Assembly: GCA_047616325.1 (NCBI GenBank)
Contig: JBLHGN010000055.1
Span: forward strand, 1 to 16,208
Source: JBLHGN01 sp047616325
GTDB lineage: Bacteria; Pseudomonadota; Gammaproteobacteria; Pseudomonadales; Cellvibrionaceae
Length of the DNA: 16,208 bases
Direction of reading: 5' to 3'
The translations under genes and the position numbers were made by a program. Under the pieces are notes generated by a model. It saw nothing but the letters and a program-made list of their open reading frames with translations. It was not told where the DNA came from and searched no databases. Numbering within the stretch: position 1 is the stretch's first letter; each line of letters starts with the position of its first letter. Shown here one piece after another: positions 9,396 through 16,133 of this stretch.

Positions 9396-10208
9396 GTGAA
9401 AACGTTAAAACAGGGGTATGTGCGCATGCTTCCCGCTCGGTTTTTTAAAACAACAATTGTGGTGGCCCTTGTTGTGTTGCAGGCCTGTGTCTCTAACCCA
9501 CGCGATACTTATATCACCACTAGTGGTGAAGCTATTCCGCCGGTCATTGCACAGCACAATCCAGACAAATATGAGGGCTTTAATCGGGCCATCTTCAGAT
9601 TTAACGAAACTATGGATAATTGGTTGTTAAAGCCGGTTGCAAGAGGTTATGACACCGTATTACCGTGGCCGGTAAAGGCTGGTGTCGGACATTTCTTTGG
9701 CAACCTATGGGAACTAACAAATATTGTAAACGATGGGCTGCAATGGAAGTGGGACAAAGCGGCCAACGACACGGGTCGCTTGTTGCTAAATTCAACCATA
9801 GGCGTACTAGGGGTTTTCGATGTAGCTTCCCGAGTGGGATTAGAGCGGAATGACGGTGAGAGCTTTAATCAGACAATGGCGTATTGGGGTATTCCAAGAG
9901 GCCCCTATCTGGTGTTGCCCTTGCTTGGCCCCACTACAGCGAGGGGGGTGGGTGCTATTCCTTTAAACTGGGCAACGTCTCCCGTCACTTACCTAGAACC
10001 CAAGACCGCTAGTTATGGCTTAACAGCGCTCGAAATCGTACACGACCGATCTATATTGCTGGCAACTGAGGAGTTGGCCTCGGGGGATTTTTACCTGTTC
10101 GTCCGCGATGCCTATCTTCAGCGTTTGGAATACTTGGAGAAAGATGGCCAGGTCGAAGACGATTTTGGCGAGCAAACTTTCGAAGATGATGCTTACGAAC
10201 AATATTAG
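9396..10208 (+). CDS. mlaA: MlaA/VacJ outer-membrane lipoprotein (lipid asymmetry)
   Basis: MlaA sits in the outer membrane with porins and removes misplaced phospholipids from the outer leaflet, handing them to MlaC and the MlaFEDB transporter. The product has a lipoprotein signal peptide (hydrophobic TTIVVALVVLQAC; lipobox LQAC with Cys31 in this numbering) and no Asp at +2, consistent with outer-membrane sorting. The family core begins YEGFNRAIFRFNETMDNW, continues with NDTGRLLLNSTIG and GIPRGPYLVLPLLGP, and ends in an acidic tail. I chose the GTG at 9396 because AAAAAGGA sits 7 bases upstream. An ATG at 9426, preceded by AGGGG, would give a shorter signal peptide and is also reasonable; the frame extends up to a GTG at 9309 but that addition looks unlike a signal peptide. 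The other mla genes are not in the window. Confidence 0.92.
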   Translation: MKTLKQGYVRMLPARFFKTTIVVALVVLQACVSNPRDTYITTSGEAIPPVIAQHNPDKYEGFNRAIFRFNETMDNWLLKPVARGYDTVLPWPVKAGVGHFFGNLWELTNIVNDGLQWKWDKAANDTGRLLLNSTIGVLGVFDVASRVGLERNDGESFNQTMAYWGIPRGPYLVLPLLGPTTARGVGAIPLNWATSPVTYLEPKTASYGLTALEIVHDRSILLATEELASGDFYLFVRDAYLQRLEYLEKDGQVEDDFGEQTFEDDAYEQY

Positions 10209-10226
10209 AAGGGAAGCCAAGTCTAT

Positions 10227-10244
10227 TGCGCCCCGCGGGGCGCA
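10227..10244. repeat. 18-bp perfect GC-rich palindrome after mlaA
   Basis: TGCGCCCCGCGGGGCGCA is an exact palindrome 18 bases after the mlaA stop; CTA and TAG extend it with one unpaired base. There is no T tract on either side, so it is not a standard intrinsic terminator. It may act as a 3' mRNA stabiliser or a protein site. It lies between convergent mlaA and the PilZ gene. Confidence 0.6.
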
Positions 10245-10328
10245 TAGCTACACTGACAAATTAGCGTGAATGAGTCGTTAGCAAGGGTCAGTGTCTGGCA
10301 GCTTAAATATAAGAGCTAGATATCTTTA

Positions 10329-10349
10329 CTACCTTTATTAAAAAGGTGG
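10329..10349. terminator. weak hairpin between convergent genes
   Basis: CTACCTTT (10329-10336) pairs with AAAGGTGG (10342-10349), one G-T pair, around a 5-base loop. It lies 26 bases past the end of the minus-strand PilZ gene. Neither strand shows a proper T tract, so termination here is uncertain. Confidence 0.25.
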
Positions 10350-10374
10350 TTTACCTCGACGAGTCATTAGCCCA

Positions 10375-10692
10375 CTAATTCAGTACTTCGATAATTTCCA
10401 TGCCCAGCAAACAGGGTTTTTCATTGTTTTCCGGTTGGGAAATAATTCGCATCACTTCAGCGCGTGCCTTTAACATGGGGCTGTGCCCATGTCCCGAGCA
10501 TATAACAACTTCGGCAGTGGTGCCCACAGGCAAGGCTGTTTTGATCTCAACCAATAGCCCGCCGCCGCTAAGATCCCGGCAGGTGCCTTCAATTACCTCG
10601 TTGTTTGAAGGGATTTGAATGCTGACTGGAGCATCTACTTTCATACGAATGTAGTTGCGCTTTTCGCTATAGTCGCGATTTACTGAATTCAT
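10375..10692 (-). CDS. single-domain PilZ protein (c-di-GMP receptor)
   Basis: The 105-residue product is essentially one PilZ domain, which binds cyclic di-GMP and passes the signal to partner proteins. Both signature motifs are present: RxxxR as Arg12-Asn-Tyr-Ile-Arg16, and D/NxSxxG as Asp40-Leu-Ser-Gly-Gly-Gly45. The rest is the expected beta-barrel pattern (VDAPVSIQI, GLLVEI, AEVVIC, ARAEVMRI, CLLGMEIIEV). No signal peptide or membrane segment is seen. An AAAAGG lies just upstream of the ATG on the minus strand. The gene is divergent from rssB across 299 bp and convergent with mlaA. This position between mlaA and rssB is, as I recall, that of PA2799 in Pseudomonas aeruginosa, which suggests a role tied to the stress or surface-lifestyle switch; the output is unknown. 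Confidence 0.9.
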   Translation of the reverse strand: MNSVNRDYSEKRNYIRMKVDAPVSIQIPSNNEVIEGTCRDLSGGGLLVEIKTALPVGTTAEVVICSGHGHSPMLKARAEVMRIISQPENNEKPCLLGMEIIEVLN

Positions 10693-10803
10693 AAATTTGA
10701 TAGCCTTTTAAAATAATTATCTATCGGTGCAAGCGTTGGACGTCCACCTAAATTACAAGTTATAGTCCAAAGCAAAGTGATAGCACGCTCGCAGTGCGCA
10801 CGG

Positions 10804-10833
10804 TGTACAAATTTAACTCAAAATTGCTATAAT
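10804..10833 (+). promoter_or_regulatory. extended -10 promoter of the rssB leader
   Basis: TGCTATAAT at 10825-10833 is a perfect extended -10. TGTACA at 10804-10809 is a fair -35 with 18-base spacing. Transcription would start near 10840, leaving a leader of about 150 bases before rssB. Confidence 0.6.
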
Positions 10834-10871
10834 TGGTAGTTTTAGTCTTCCAAAAACACATTATCTTGTTT

Positions 10872-10905
10872 TTTGCTGATTTGAGAGCTTAAGTTAATCA
10901 GCAAA
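10872..10905 (+). promoter_or_regulatory. 10-bp inverted repeat in the rssB leader
   Basis: TTTGCTGATT (10872-10881) is perfectly complementary to AATCAGCAAA (10896-10905) around a 14-base loop. In RNA it would form a stable hairpin; in DNA it could be an operator. The loop ends AAGTT and with the next base reads AAGTTA, which could pair with TAACTT in the downstream terminator-like arm (10944-10949). Confidence 0.6.
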
Positions 10906-10926
10906 TCTTGCACAAGGTTAAATAGT

Positions 10927-10956
10927 AAGTTAGTGTTTCGGGCTAACTTTTTCTTT
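10927..10956 (+). terminator. terminator-like hairpin upstream of rssB (possible attenuator)
   Basis: AAGTTAG (10927-10933) pairs perfectly with CTAACTT (10943-10949) around a 9-base loop, and the descending arm runs into TTTTTCTTT. It has the form of a weak intrinsic terminator, 35 bases before the rssB ATG and within the predicted leader. A transcript from about 10840 ending here would be about 115 bases long. Confidence 0.5.
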
Positions 10957-10991
10957 ACGCTTTAAAATCACCCAAAATCGTCAGAGAACTA

Positions 10992-12176
10992 ATGTCTCGC
11001 TCAAATCGCCAACTACTAGTAATAGACGACGACCTGCTGGTTCGGGAGAGCATAGTCGCGTATTTGGAAGACAGTGGATTTGACGTGCACGAGGCCGTCG
11101 ATGGCAAGCAGTGCCTGTCTTGGCTAGAGCAGAACAAGCCTGATGCCGTGCTCACCGACCTGCGTATGCCCGATATTGATGGTTTGGCCATTCTTTCGGC
11201 GGTGAAAGCGAAGGACCCTCAAATACCTGTGATAGTTATTTCGGGAATGGGTGATGTGCGCGACGTTATCGAAGCCCTAAGGTTGGGGGCAGCAGACTAT
11301 CTCGTAAAACCTTTAGTGGATATGGAAGTGTTGGTTCACTCAATTAACCGAGCGTTGGAGCGCATAGATCTAAAAAAACAGAATCTAACATACAGAGTTG
11401 AACTTGAGAGGGCGAACAGGGAGTTAAAAGAATATGTTCGCGTACTTGAGCGTGATCAAAAGGCCGGCCGCAGTGTTCAGCGAAAATTATTGCCTCAATC
11501 ACCGGCAAAGTTTAACGATGTAAATGTTGACTTTAAGCTTATTCCATCGCTCTATTTAAGCGGAGATTTTGTCGATTTTGGCTTGTTGTCTGACCGCTAC
11601 CTGGCATTTTATCTTGCGGATGTCTCGGGGCATGGTGCTGCGTCAGCGTTTGTGACCATATGGTTAAAGCAGCTGGTTCGGCGATATTTTCGTGAAAACC
11701 TTGTATTTCACTCGTCAGATTCTTTTGAGCAAGACGCCGGGAAATTACTGGGCTTGATTAATAAAGAAGTGATTAGCTCGGGCATAGGGTGCCATATGAC
11801 GTGTTTTGTTGGTGTTATCGATACCGAAACACGAGAAATGCGCTATGTTTTTGGTGGCCATTTGCCATTCCCTGTATTAGTCACAGAGGCGGGCTGCCAG
11901 TATTTAACTGGAAAGGGCAAGCCAGTAGGTATATTTCAGGATGCCCAATGGAAAGTTAACTCAATTTCCTTGCCTGAAAAATACTCGATAATTGTATGCT
12001 CTGACGGAATTTTGGAGGTGCTTCCTCCCGACAATCTGATCGACAAAGAAAAATATCTACTAGATACCGTTAAAGATAACTCAGCAAGTGTAGAGTCCCT
12101 TGTTAAAGCGTTTGGAATTTGCGATATGGAAAATGCCCCAGACGACATTGCTATTTTAAAAATTGATTCAGAGTAA
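10992..12176 (+). CDS. rssB: response regulator with PP2C-type phosphatase domain (RssB-like)
   Basis: The 394-residue protein has a receiver domain (about 7-120), a helical linker likely to form a coiled coil (about 110-165), and a SpoIIE/PP2C Ser/Thr phosphatase domain (about 180-392). Receiver residues are complete: acidic Asp12 and Asp13, phospho-acceptor Asp56 in LTDLRMPD, Ser84 and Lys106. Metal-binding acids of the phosphatase also appear intact: Asp192 and Asp195 (GDFVD), Asp210 (DVSGHG), Asp338 (SDGI), Asp384 and Asp385 (DDIA). E. coli RssB, the adaptor delivering RpoS to ClpXP, has a degenerate version of this domain, so this form resembles the Pseudomonas protein. Unlike HsbR or CrsR it has no C-terminal HATPase kinase. 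rssC follows after 5 bp, its probable substrate. The symbol rests on architecture and on remembered gene order; RpoS targeting is inferred. Confidence 0.85.
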   Translation: MSRSNRQLLVIDDDLLVRESIVAYLEDSGFDVHEAVDGKQCLSWLEQNKPDAVLTDLRMPDIDGLAILSAVKAKDPQIPVIVISGMGDVRDVIEALRLGAADYLVKPLVDMEVLVHSINRALERIDLKKQNLTYRVELERANRELKEYVRVLERDQKAGRSVQRKLLPQSPAKFNDVNVDFKLIPSLYLSGDFVDFGLLSDRYLAFYLADVSGHGAASAFVTIWLKQLVRRYFRENLVFHSSDSFEQDAGKLLGLINKEVISSGIGCHMTCFVGVIDTETREMRYVFGGHLPFPVLVTEAGCQYLTGKGKPVGIFQDAQWKVNSISLPEKYSIIVCSDGILEVLPPDNLIDKEKYLLDTVKDNSASVESLVKAFGICDMENAPDDIAILKIDSE

Positions 12177-12181
12177 TTTTC

Positions 12182-12679
12182 ATGATTCCTGGCACCATTA
12201 AAATCGCCGAGCAAGAAGGCGTTTACGTAATAAAAATGGAAGGCGATGTAAGGCTGACACTGTGTTTGTCCTTTGATGACTTTATCGAAAAAATACTCAG
12301 TAAGTCCGATTATAGAACCGTTATTTTTGACTTAACAAATGCGCAAGCAATCGATAGCACCACCCTTGGCCTAATGGCGAAAATGTCGATCAAGGCTGGC
12401 CAACACAAGCATGAATCGCCGCTTGTAGTTGCAGATAGCCCCAGTATCATCAGGCTTCTCGTATCCATGGGGTTTGATGACATATTTCGATTGGTGGAAA
12501 ACTCTGAATTTTCTCTTCCTTGCGATGCCTCCGAAACAATATTGATGCTCGAAAAGAACGGCAACGAAACAGAAGTCAAAACAAAAGTGCTGGAAGCACA
12601 TCGAAATCTTATGAGTCTAAATGCTCAGAATCAGTCGACGTTTAAAGAACTCGTGGAAACTTTAGAGGCAATAAAATAG
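12182..12679 (+). CDS. rssC: STAS-domain anti-anti-sigma factor (RssC-like)
   Basis: The 165-residue protein carries a STAS domain (about 5-110), the fold of SpoIIAA-type anti-sigma antagonists, which bind their partner only when unphosphorylated. The switch motif is AIDSTTLG. Ser59, directly after Asp58, aligns with the phosphorylated serine of SpoIIAA (DSSGLG), while the second Ser and the Gly are Thr60 and Thr61. The last 50 residues form a charged helical tail beyond the STAS fold. The ATG lies 5 bases after the rssB stop, so the genes are probably translationally coupled. The RssB-like PP2C domain would dephosphorylate Ser59. The kinase that phosphorylates it is not in the window. Cytoplasmic; no signal peptide. 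Confidence 0.85.
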   Translation: MIPGTIKIAEQEGVYVIKMEGDVRLTLCLSFDDFIEKILSKSDYRTVIFDLTNAQAIDSTTLGLMAKMSIKAGQHKHESPLVVADSPSIIRLLVSMGFDDIFRLVENSEFSLPCDASETILMLEKNGNETEVKTKVLEAHRNLMSLNAQNQSTFKELVETLEAIK

Positions 12680-12724
12680 TCCAAACGGGATAGCTTGCTG
12701 TTCTTTGCAAAGTATTAATTTTAT

Positions 12725-12731
12725 GGGGGGG
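12725..12731 (+). promoter_or_regulatory. poly-G ribosome-binding region of the lipoprotein gene
   Basis: Seven consecutive G (12725-12731) form the Shine-Dalgarno region, 4 bases before the ATG at 12736. A homopolymer of this length can gain or lose bases during replication, which would shift ribosome-site spacing. Confidence 0.5.
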
Positions 12732-12735
12732 CATA

Positions 12736-13371
12736 ATGAAAACTTATTTGTGCAAGTCTATCTTGGCTGTTTCTGTGGTGTTAATGCTTGCATCTTGCCA
12801 GTCCAACGTTAGAACGGATATCGCAACATTTCGAAATACAAGCATTCCTTTTGCTAAAGGAGATATTAGGGTGGTGCCTGTTGATATAAAAGGCACAGAG
12901 AATCTAGAGTTTCGTTATTATAAAATCCGGGTGGAAGATAAGCTGCGGGCTTTGGGCTTCACTCCTACAGAAAGTGCCACCTCTGAATACATAGCGCAAT
13001 TAGCTTATGGTGTAAGTCGCCAAGAAGCTGACAAACTCGGTAGTAGAGTGTTTGTTAGTGGGAATATTGGCCGCTTTTCGCGCTACTCACACTATGGTTC
13101 GGTAATTTTTGCCGACGATCTAGGTAAAGAATTTGAGTTTGTACGAGAAATCGATTTAATCGTAGCAAAAAGGTCTAAAGATACAAGAGTAGCCGATGAA
13201 AAAGCAGATAAAGGCGAGCAGCTTATACAGGTGAGAGCGCTAAGCGAAGGCAAGTGCGAGTACCTTACGGTTGTATTTGATGAAATGTTAGAAGCAATTT
13301 TTTCTGACTTTCTGCGACCGAATGGCTCCGTAGAGAAGGTATCAGTTAAAGGTGATATTCGCTGCCCTTAA
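12736..13371 (+). CDS. lipoprotein, DUF4136-like
   Basis: The 211-residue product has a clear lipoprotein signal: a Lys-containing start, a hydrophobic core and the lipobox LASC (Cys21). Gln at +2 predicts outer-membrane placement. The mature part (NVRTDIATFRNTSIPFAKGD, then an IRVEDKLRALGF helix followed by a SEYIAQLAYGV strand) resembles the DUF4136 pattern, in which a short conserved N-terminal strand is followed by a region resembling LPS-assembly and curli-type lipoproteins. Function is unknown. It starts 56 bp after rssC with no terminator between, so it may be part of the rssBC transcript. No known stress-sigma partner looks like it, so a link with rssBC is only positional. No transmembrane segment beyond the signal peptide is seen. 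Confidence 0.8.
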   Translation: MKTYLCKSILAVSVVLMLASCQSNVRTDIATFRNTSIPFAKGDIRVVPVDIKGTENLEFRYYKIRVEDKLRALGFTPTESATSEYIAQLAYGVSRQEADKLGSRVFVSGNIGRFSRYSHYGSVIFADDLGKEFEFVREIDLIVAKRSKDTRVADEKADKGEQLIQVRALSEGKCEYLTVVFDEMLEAIFSDFLRPNGSVEKVSVKGDIRCP

Positions 13372-13912
13372 ATGGTTGTAGCCGTGCCAGCCGTCAATAT
13401 TAGCAGAACACGGGAAATAGGGCACTCTCTTGCATCGAGGAGGGGTGACCGCTGCGGATGTGAGCTAAACTCGGTGAAACCTACTCACAGACGGTTGTCA
13501 ATTGGGGGTTATGGCAGAAAACTGGCGCGTAGAGTGAGACGAGAGCTCCGCGCCGCCAAAGTCCAGTGAAACACCGTAGTGAAAAAATAATATATCTGTG
13601 CCAGTTTATGCTTAAGTCGCTCGCTATTCGTCTTTGGCAAGTCATTCTCTCGTTGCTCATCCCCCCCAATCTGTTTATTAATTTAGGTTTAATCTAAAGC
13701 AATCGAGCATCGTGTAATCCGTAGCGAACTGTTTATCGCCATGTTTCTTCCTGCGCCAAAAAATTTAAGCTCATATGTTGAAAAGGGCGACGGCATCATA
13801 CAACTTTTAGCAAAGTGCTGATACTCTAGCTGTGCAGAAAAAAATCTACAAAACCAGCGCTTAGCTTGCACTGCATTTATATACAATCTTGCGTTTCAAT
13901 TTCGAGAGCACC
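13372..13912. other. structured spacer without a convincing gene
   Basis: These 541 bases hold no gene I can support. The first 200 are GC-richer than the flanks and contain two good hairpins: TGTGAG/CTCACA (13459-13489) enclosing GGT-GAA-ACC, and GGCGCG plus GAG pairing with CTC plus CGCGCC (13524-13554) with a 2-base bulge. A 65-codon frame (13372-13569) begins right after the lipoprotein stop but has no ribosome site and is Arg-rich without protein-like pattern. From 13572 the DNA is AT-rich, with a C7 run near 13672 and a 26-codon frame at 13741 without a ribosome site. I do not recognise RNase P RNA, tmRNA, 6S RNA or a group II intron domain V here. Confidence 0.5.
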
Positions 13913-14269
13913 ATGGCCTATTTAAGACACTATTTGAATGGCACTACAGTTGTCGCATACGAGCTGGAACACACCCTTACCATTGGTCGCCAGCTGGATT
14001 GTACTATTGTCATTGACGACCCTGCGGTCAGTGGTCGACACGCACAACTTTGCCTTGACCATGGACTATATCAGCTCGTCGATCTTGAAAGTAACAACGG
14101 CGTGCGCATCAAATGGAGGCTAATAGAGGGCGCACGTGCGCTCAGTGCAGGAGATATATTCGCAATTGGCACTCATGAATTTGAGTATCTAACCGACTTG
14201 CCTACCGATTTAGATAAAACCCTTAAAATTAAAAAAAGTTGGATTCCCAGGGTGTATTTCACCGTATGA
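13913..14269 (+). CDS. FHA-domain phosphopeptide-binding protein
   Basis: The 118-residue protein is a forkhead-associated domain, which binds phosphothreonine peptides and is typically linked to Hanks-type Ser/Thr kinases. Signature residues: Gly25-Arg26 (TIGRQ), Ser40 and His43 in SGRHAQL, and Asn62-Gly63 in ESNNGVRI. I chose the ATG at 13913 (MAYLRHYLNG) because the beta-1 strand of the domain begins there; an ATG at 13889 would add eight residues. About 30 residues after the fold end in a basic segment. The gene lies 29 bp before the CHASE2 kinase gene and reads the same way, so the two probably formed one transcript, with the FHA protein as reader or substrate of the kinase. With the kinase broken, this gene may be an orphan. 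Confidence 0.88.
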   Translation: MAYLRHYLNGTTVVAYELEHTLTIGRQLDCTIVIDDPAVSGRHAQLCLDHGLYQLVDLESNNGVRIKWRLIEGARALSAGDIFAIGTHEFEYLTDLPTDLDKTLKIKKSWIPRVYFTV

Positions 14270-14298
14270 ACACCCTAACGCCAAGGTCGCTCTAAGTT

Positions 14299-15942
14299 GT
14301 GAAGATATTGCTTCGGTTCATTAGTAACGGCCTTACAACGCTTGCGTTGTGGGTGAGCCATATTGGACTGCGCGGACTAGTCCTTGCGGTAGGGTTTTTA
14401 CTTTCGTTGAGCGCGTCCAATAATCACCTTTTTTCCGGTCTGGATACCCTCGTGTTGCGAACGAGTAGTTACTTTTTTTCTTCGCCGCTAGGGGCTTCGG
14501 GTATAGGTATCGTAGATGTCCCAAAAGAAGAATTGGCGACATGGGAATCGGACATACACTCCTCTGGAAAACTCGCGGCACTTTTGTCCAATCTATTGAG
14601 CGCAAAAAATACAAAAGTGGGCCTAGTGTTGCAACAACCAATCGATACGGGTACTGGGACTGTAGATGCATTTGTGGAAAAATTTTCTCTGCAGAAGGTC
14701 AAGGTTTCGAAGGAGGCAAGAACATTACTTGACCGCAAGTTTTTATTAATGGATCTACTCAAAAATGACAGGGTGGTTATCGGGGTGGAGCGCGTGCTTT
14801 TTTCTGGACAAAAACCCTTGTTGCTTGAACCCAGCGTGATCTCCAGCCTACCTTCGTGGCTTCAAACATTATTGTGGCCTGTGTGCTACGGATGTTTTAG
14901 CGTAGAGAATGGATTTAGTGTGGCTCGCCCTCAATTGGATCAATACACAATAGTTTCACCCTTGCAGCGCGAATATTGGCATCAACTTATTTTTACTTCG
15001 AGTAACAATGAATTTTTTAACGGTTTTTTGTTGCAGCTATTAAAACTGACTAACAATATCGATTCTCAAACCAACCTCGTGTGGCGTAAAGAGTTTGGGG
15101 TAATGATGGGCGGGACCAATATTCCATTGTCAGTAAATGGTAGATTGATACCCGTACATGGTTTATCCCAGCGCATGTCGCTCTTAATAAGTCACATTTC
15201 TTTGGAGGAGGCGCTGGCACGAAGTGCCTTTCCTAAAATTGTAATTATCGCTCAAAAAGGCAGCGATACCGCCAAAAATATTGCGACCGCTTTGTACAGT
15301 ATAGAGCGAGGCAACGTATTAAGTTCGCCCTGGTGGCAATCTGGAGTTTTGGCTTTAATTACCCTCTTAACTACACTTTATTTGTGTTTTTTACTTACTA
15401 ATATATCAATTCGTAAGGCCGCGGTAGTAACCGCGGTTGTATTTTTGACTTTATTGATCACACAAATTATTCTGGCGGTGAGTAAGGGCTTGTGGCTACC
15501 CGTTGCGATGCAGCTAGTGTGGTTGTTGCTTGGGCATTTTTTGTTGATGGTGTGGATGATAAAGCGTCGTCGGGTAGAGACGCTAATTAGTCGGGCTGAT
15601 AATATTTGTATAGCCCATGCACGCACCTTAATAGAACAAGAAGAGCTTGGCGGTGCACGTGAATATTTACTTGATTGTTCAAATAGGGAACCTCTTCTAA
15701 ATGCTTTATATGATATATCAGAAGCCTATTCACGCAAAAAAGACTACCTCAATGCCTTAGATGTTTTAATCGAGATAAAACATAAAGATAAGAATTTTAA
15801 GGATACAGCGCAGAAATTGAATGTACTTCAGTCCATGATTAAATCTATGCTCGATCCAAAAAAAAAGGAATCTTTTGAAAAAACTGTCACCATTAAACCT
15901 GAAAAAAATATACCACAAACCTTTGGTCGCTATCGAATTTAA
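14299..15942 (+). CDS. CHASE2-domain membrane protein, N-terminal part of a broken Ser/Thr kinase
   Basis: The 547-residue product begins at a GTG with a weak ribosome site. It has an N-terminal membrane segment (about 20-42), a long extracytoplasmic region resembling a CHASE2 sensor domain (about 45-340), three clustered membrane helices (about 350-420), then a cytoplasmic TPR-like helical region (about 430-505: LLNALYDISEAYSRKKDYLNAL) and a Lys-rich linker. It stops with FGRYRI, which in Hanks-type kinases leads straight into the glycine-rich loop. The next codons in the same frame, after one TAA (15940-15942), encode CEVGRGAMGRVYLAFDP. This is therefore the sensor half of a CHASE2-kinase interrupted by a nonsense codon. 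It could still make a membrane protein, but not a kinase. A genuine separate kinase-less CHASE2 protein is unlikely given the continuous frame. Confidence 0.8.
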   Translation: MKILLRFISNGLTTLALWVSHIGLRGLVLAVGFLLSLSASNNHLFSGLDTLVLRTSSYFFSSPLGASGIGIVDVPKEELATWESDIHSSGKLAALLSNLLSAKNTKVGLVLQQPIDTGTGTVDAFVEKFSLQKVKVSKEARTLLDRKFLLMDLLKNDRVVIGVERVLFSGQKPLLLEPSVISSLPSWLQTLLWPVCYGCFSVENGFSVARPQLDQYTIVSPLQREYWHQLIFTSSNNEFFNGFLLQLLKLTNNIDSQTNLVWRKEFGVMMGGTNIPLSVNGRLIPVHGLSQRMSLLISHISLEEALARSAFPKIVIIAQKGSDTAKNIATALYSIERGNVLSSPWWQSGVLALITLLTTLYLCFLLTNISIRKAAVVTAVVFLTLLITQIILAVSKGLWLPVAMQLVWLLLGHFLLMVWMIKRRRVETLISRADNICIAHARTLIEQEELGGAREYLLDCSNREPLLNALYDISEAYSRKKDYLNALDVLIEIKHKDKNFKDTAQKLNVLQSMIKSMLDPKKKESFEKTVTIKPEKNIPQTFGRYRI

Positions 15943-16083
15943 TGCGAAGTTGGGCGTGGTGCGATGGGGCGTGTTTATCTCGCTTTCGACCCTAGAATTA
16001 CTCGCCGTGTTGCGGTAAAAACGCTGAGCTATAATCAATTCCAAGATCGGGAGCGAGAGGAGATAAAGGCACGATTCTTTCGT
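15943..16083 (+). pseudogene. Ser/Thr protein kinase N-lobe remnant, truncated by IS21 end
   Basis: Directly in frame after the TAA at 15940-15942 the sequence encodes the start of a Hanks-type kinase. The glycine loop GRGAMGRVYLAFDP (GxGxxGxV) is followed by the ATP-contacting lysine in VAVKTL (Lys codon 16018-16020), then a helix ending EIKARFF. Family members normally continue with an Arg-Glu-Ala stretch, a small helix and the catalytic loop HRD. Here the match is lost at about 16080-16086, where the terminal repeats of an IS21-like element begin. Catalytic loop, DFG and C-lobe are missing. No start codon or ribosome site restores expression of this piece. Confidence 0.85.
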
Positions 16084-16089
16084 ATCAGA

Positions 16090-16110
16090 CGTCAACTACC
16101 TTGGCCGGTT
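16090..16110 (+). repeat. outer terminal repeat of the IS21-like element
   Basis: This 21-base copy differs from the inner copy at two positions (CTACC against TTAAC in the middle). IS21-family transposases bind such repeated sites at each end. Confidence 0.65.
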
Positions 16111-16112
16111 GG

Positions 16113-16133
16113 CGTCAATTAACTTGGCCGGTT
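16113..16133 (+). repeat. inner terminal repeat of the IS21-like element
   Basis: The second 21-base copy. On the minus strand it overlaps the last codons and the stop of the istB-like gene, so the coding sequence runs into the transposase-binding repeat. Confidence 0.65.

Noticed and set aside
13372..13569. 65-codon frame starting one base after the lipoprotein stop
   Set aside because: No ribosome site; Arg-rich composition follows from GC-rich hairpin sequence. Treated as non-coding structured DNA.
13372..13570. Group II intron or known housekeeping RNA
   Set aside because: No domain V-like hairpin, no boundary motifs, and no match by eye to RNase P RNA, tmRNA or 6S RNA.
13741..13821. 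26-codon frame MFLPAPKNLSSYVEKGD...
   Set aside because: Too short, no ribosome site, no recognisable family.
15965..16120. Independent kinase gene starting downstream of the TAA
   Set aside because: The only nearby ATG lies inside the glycine loop, there is no ribosome site, and the frame ends within the IS repeats.
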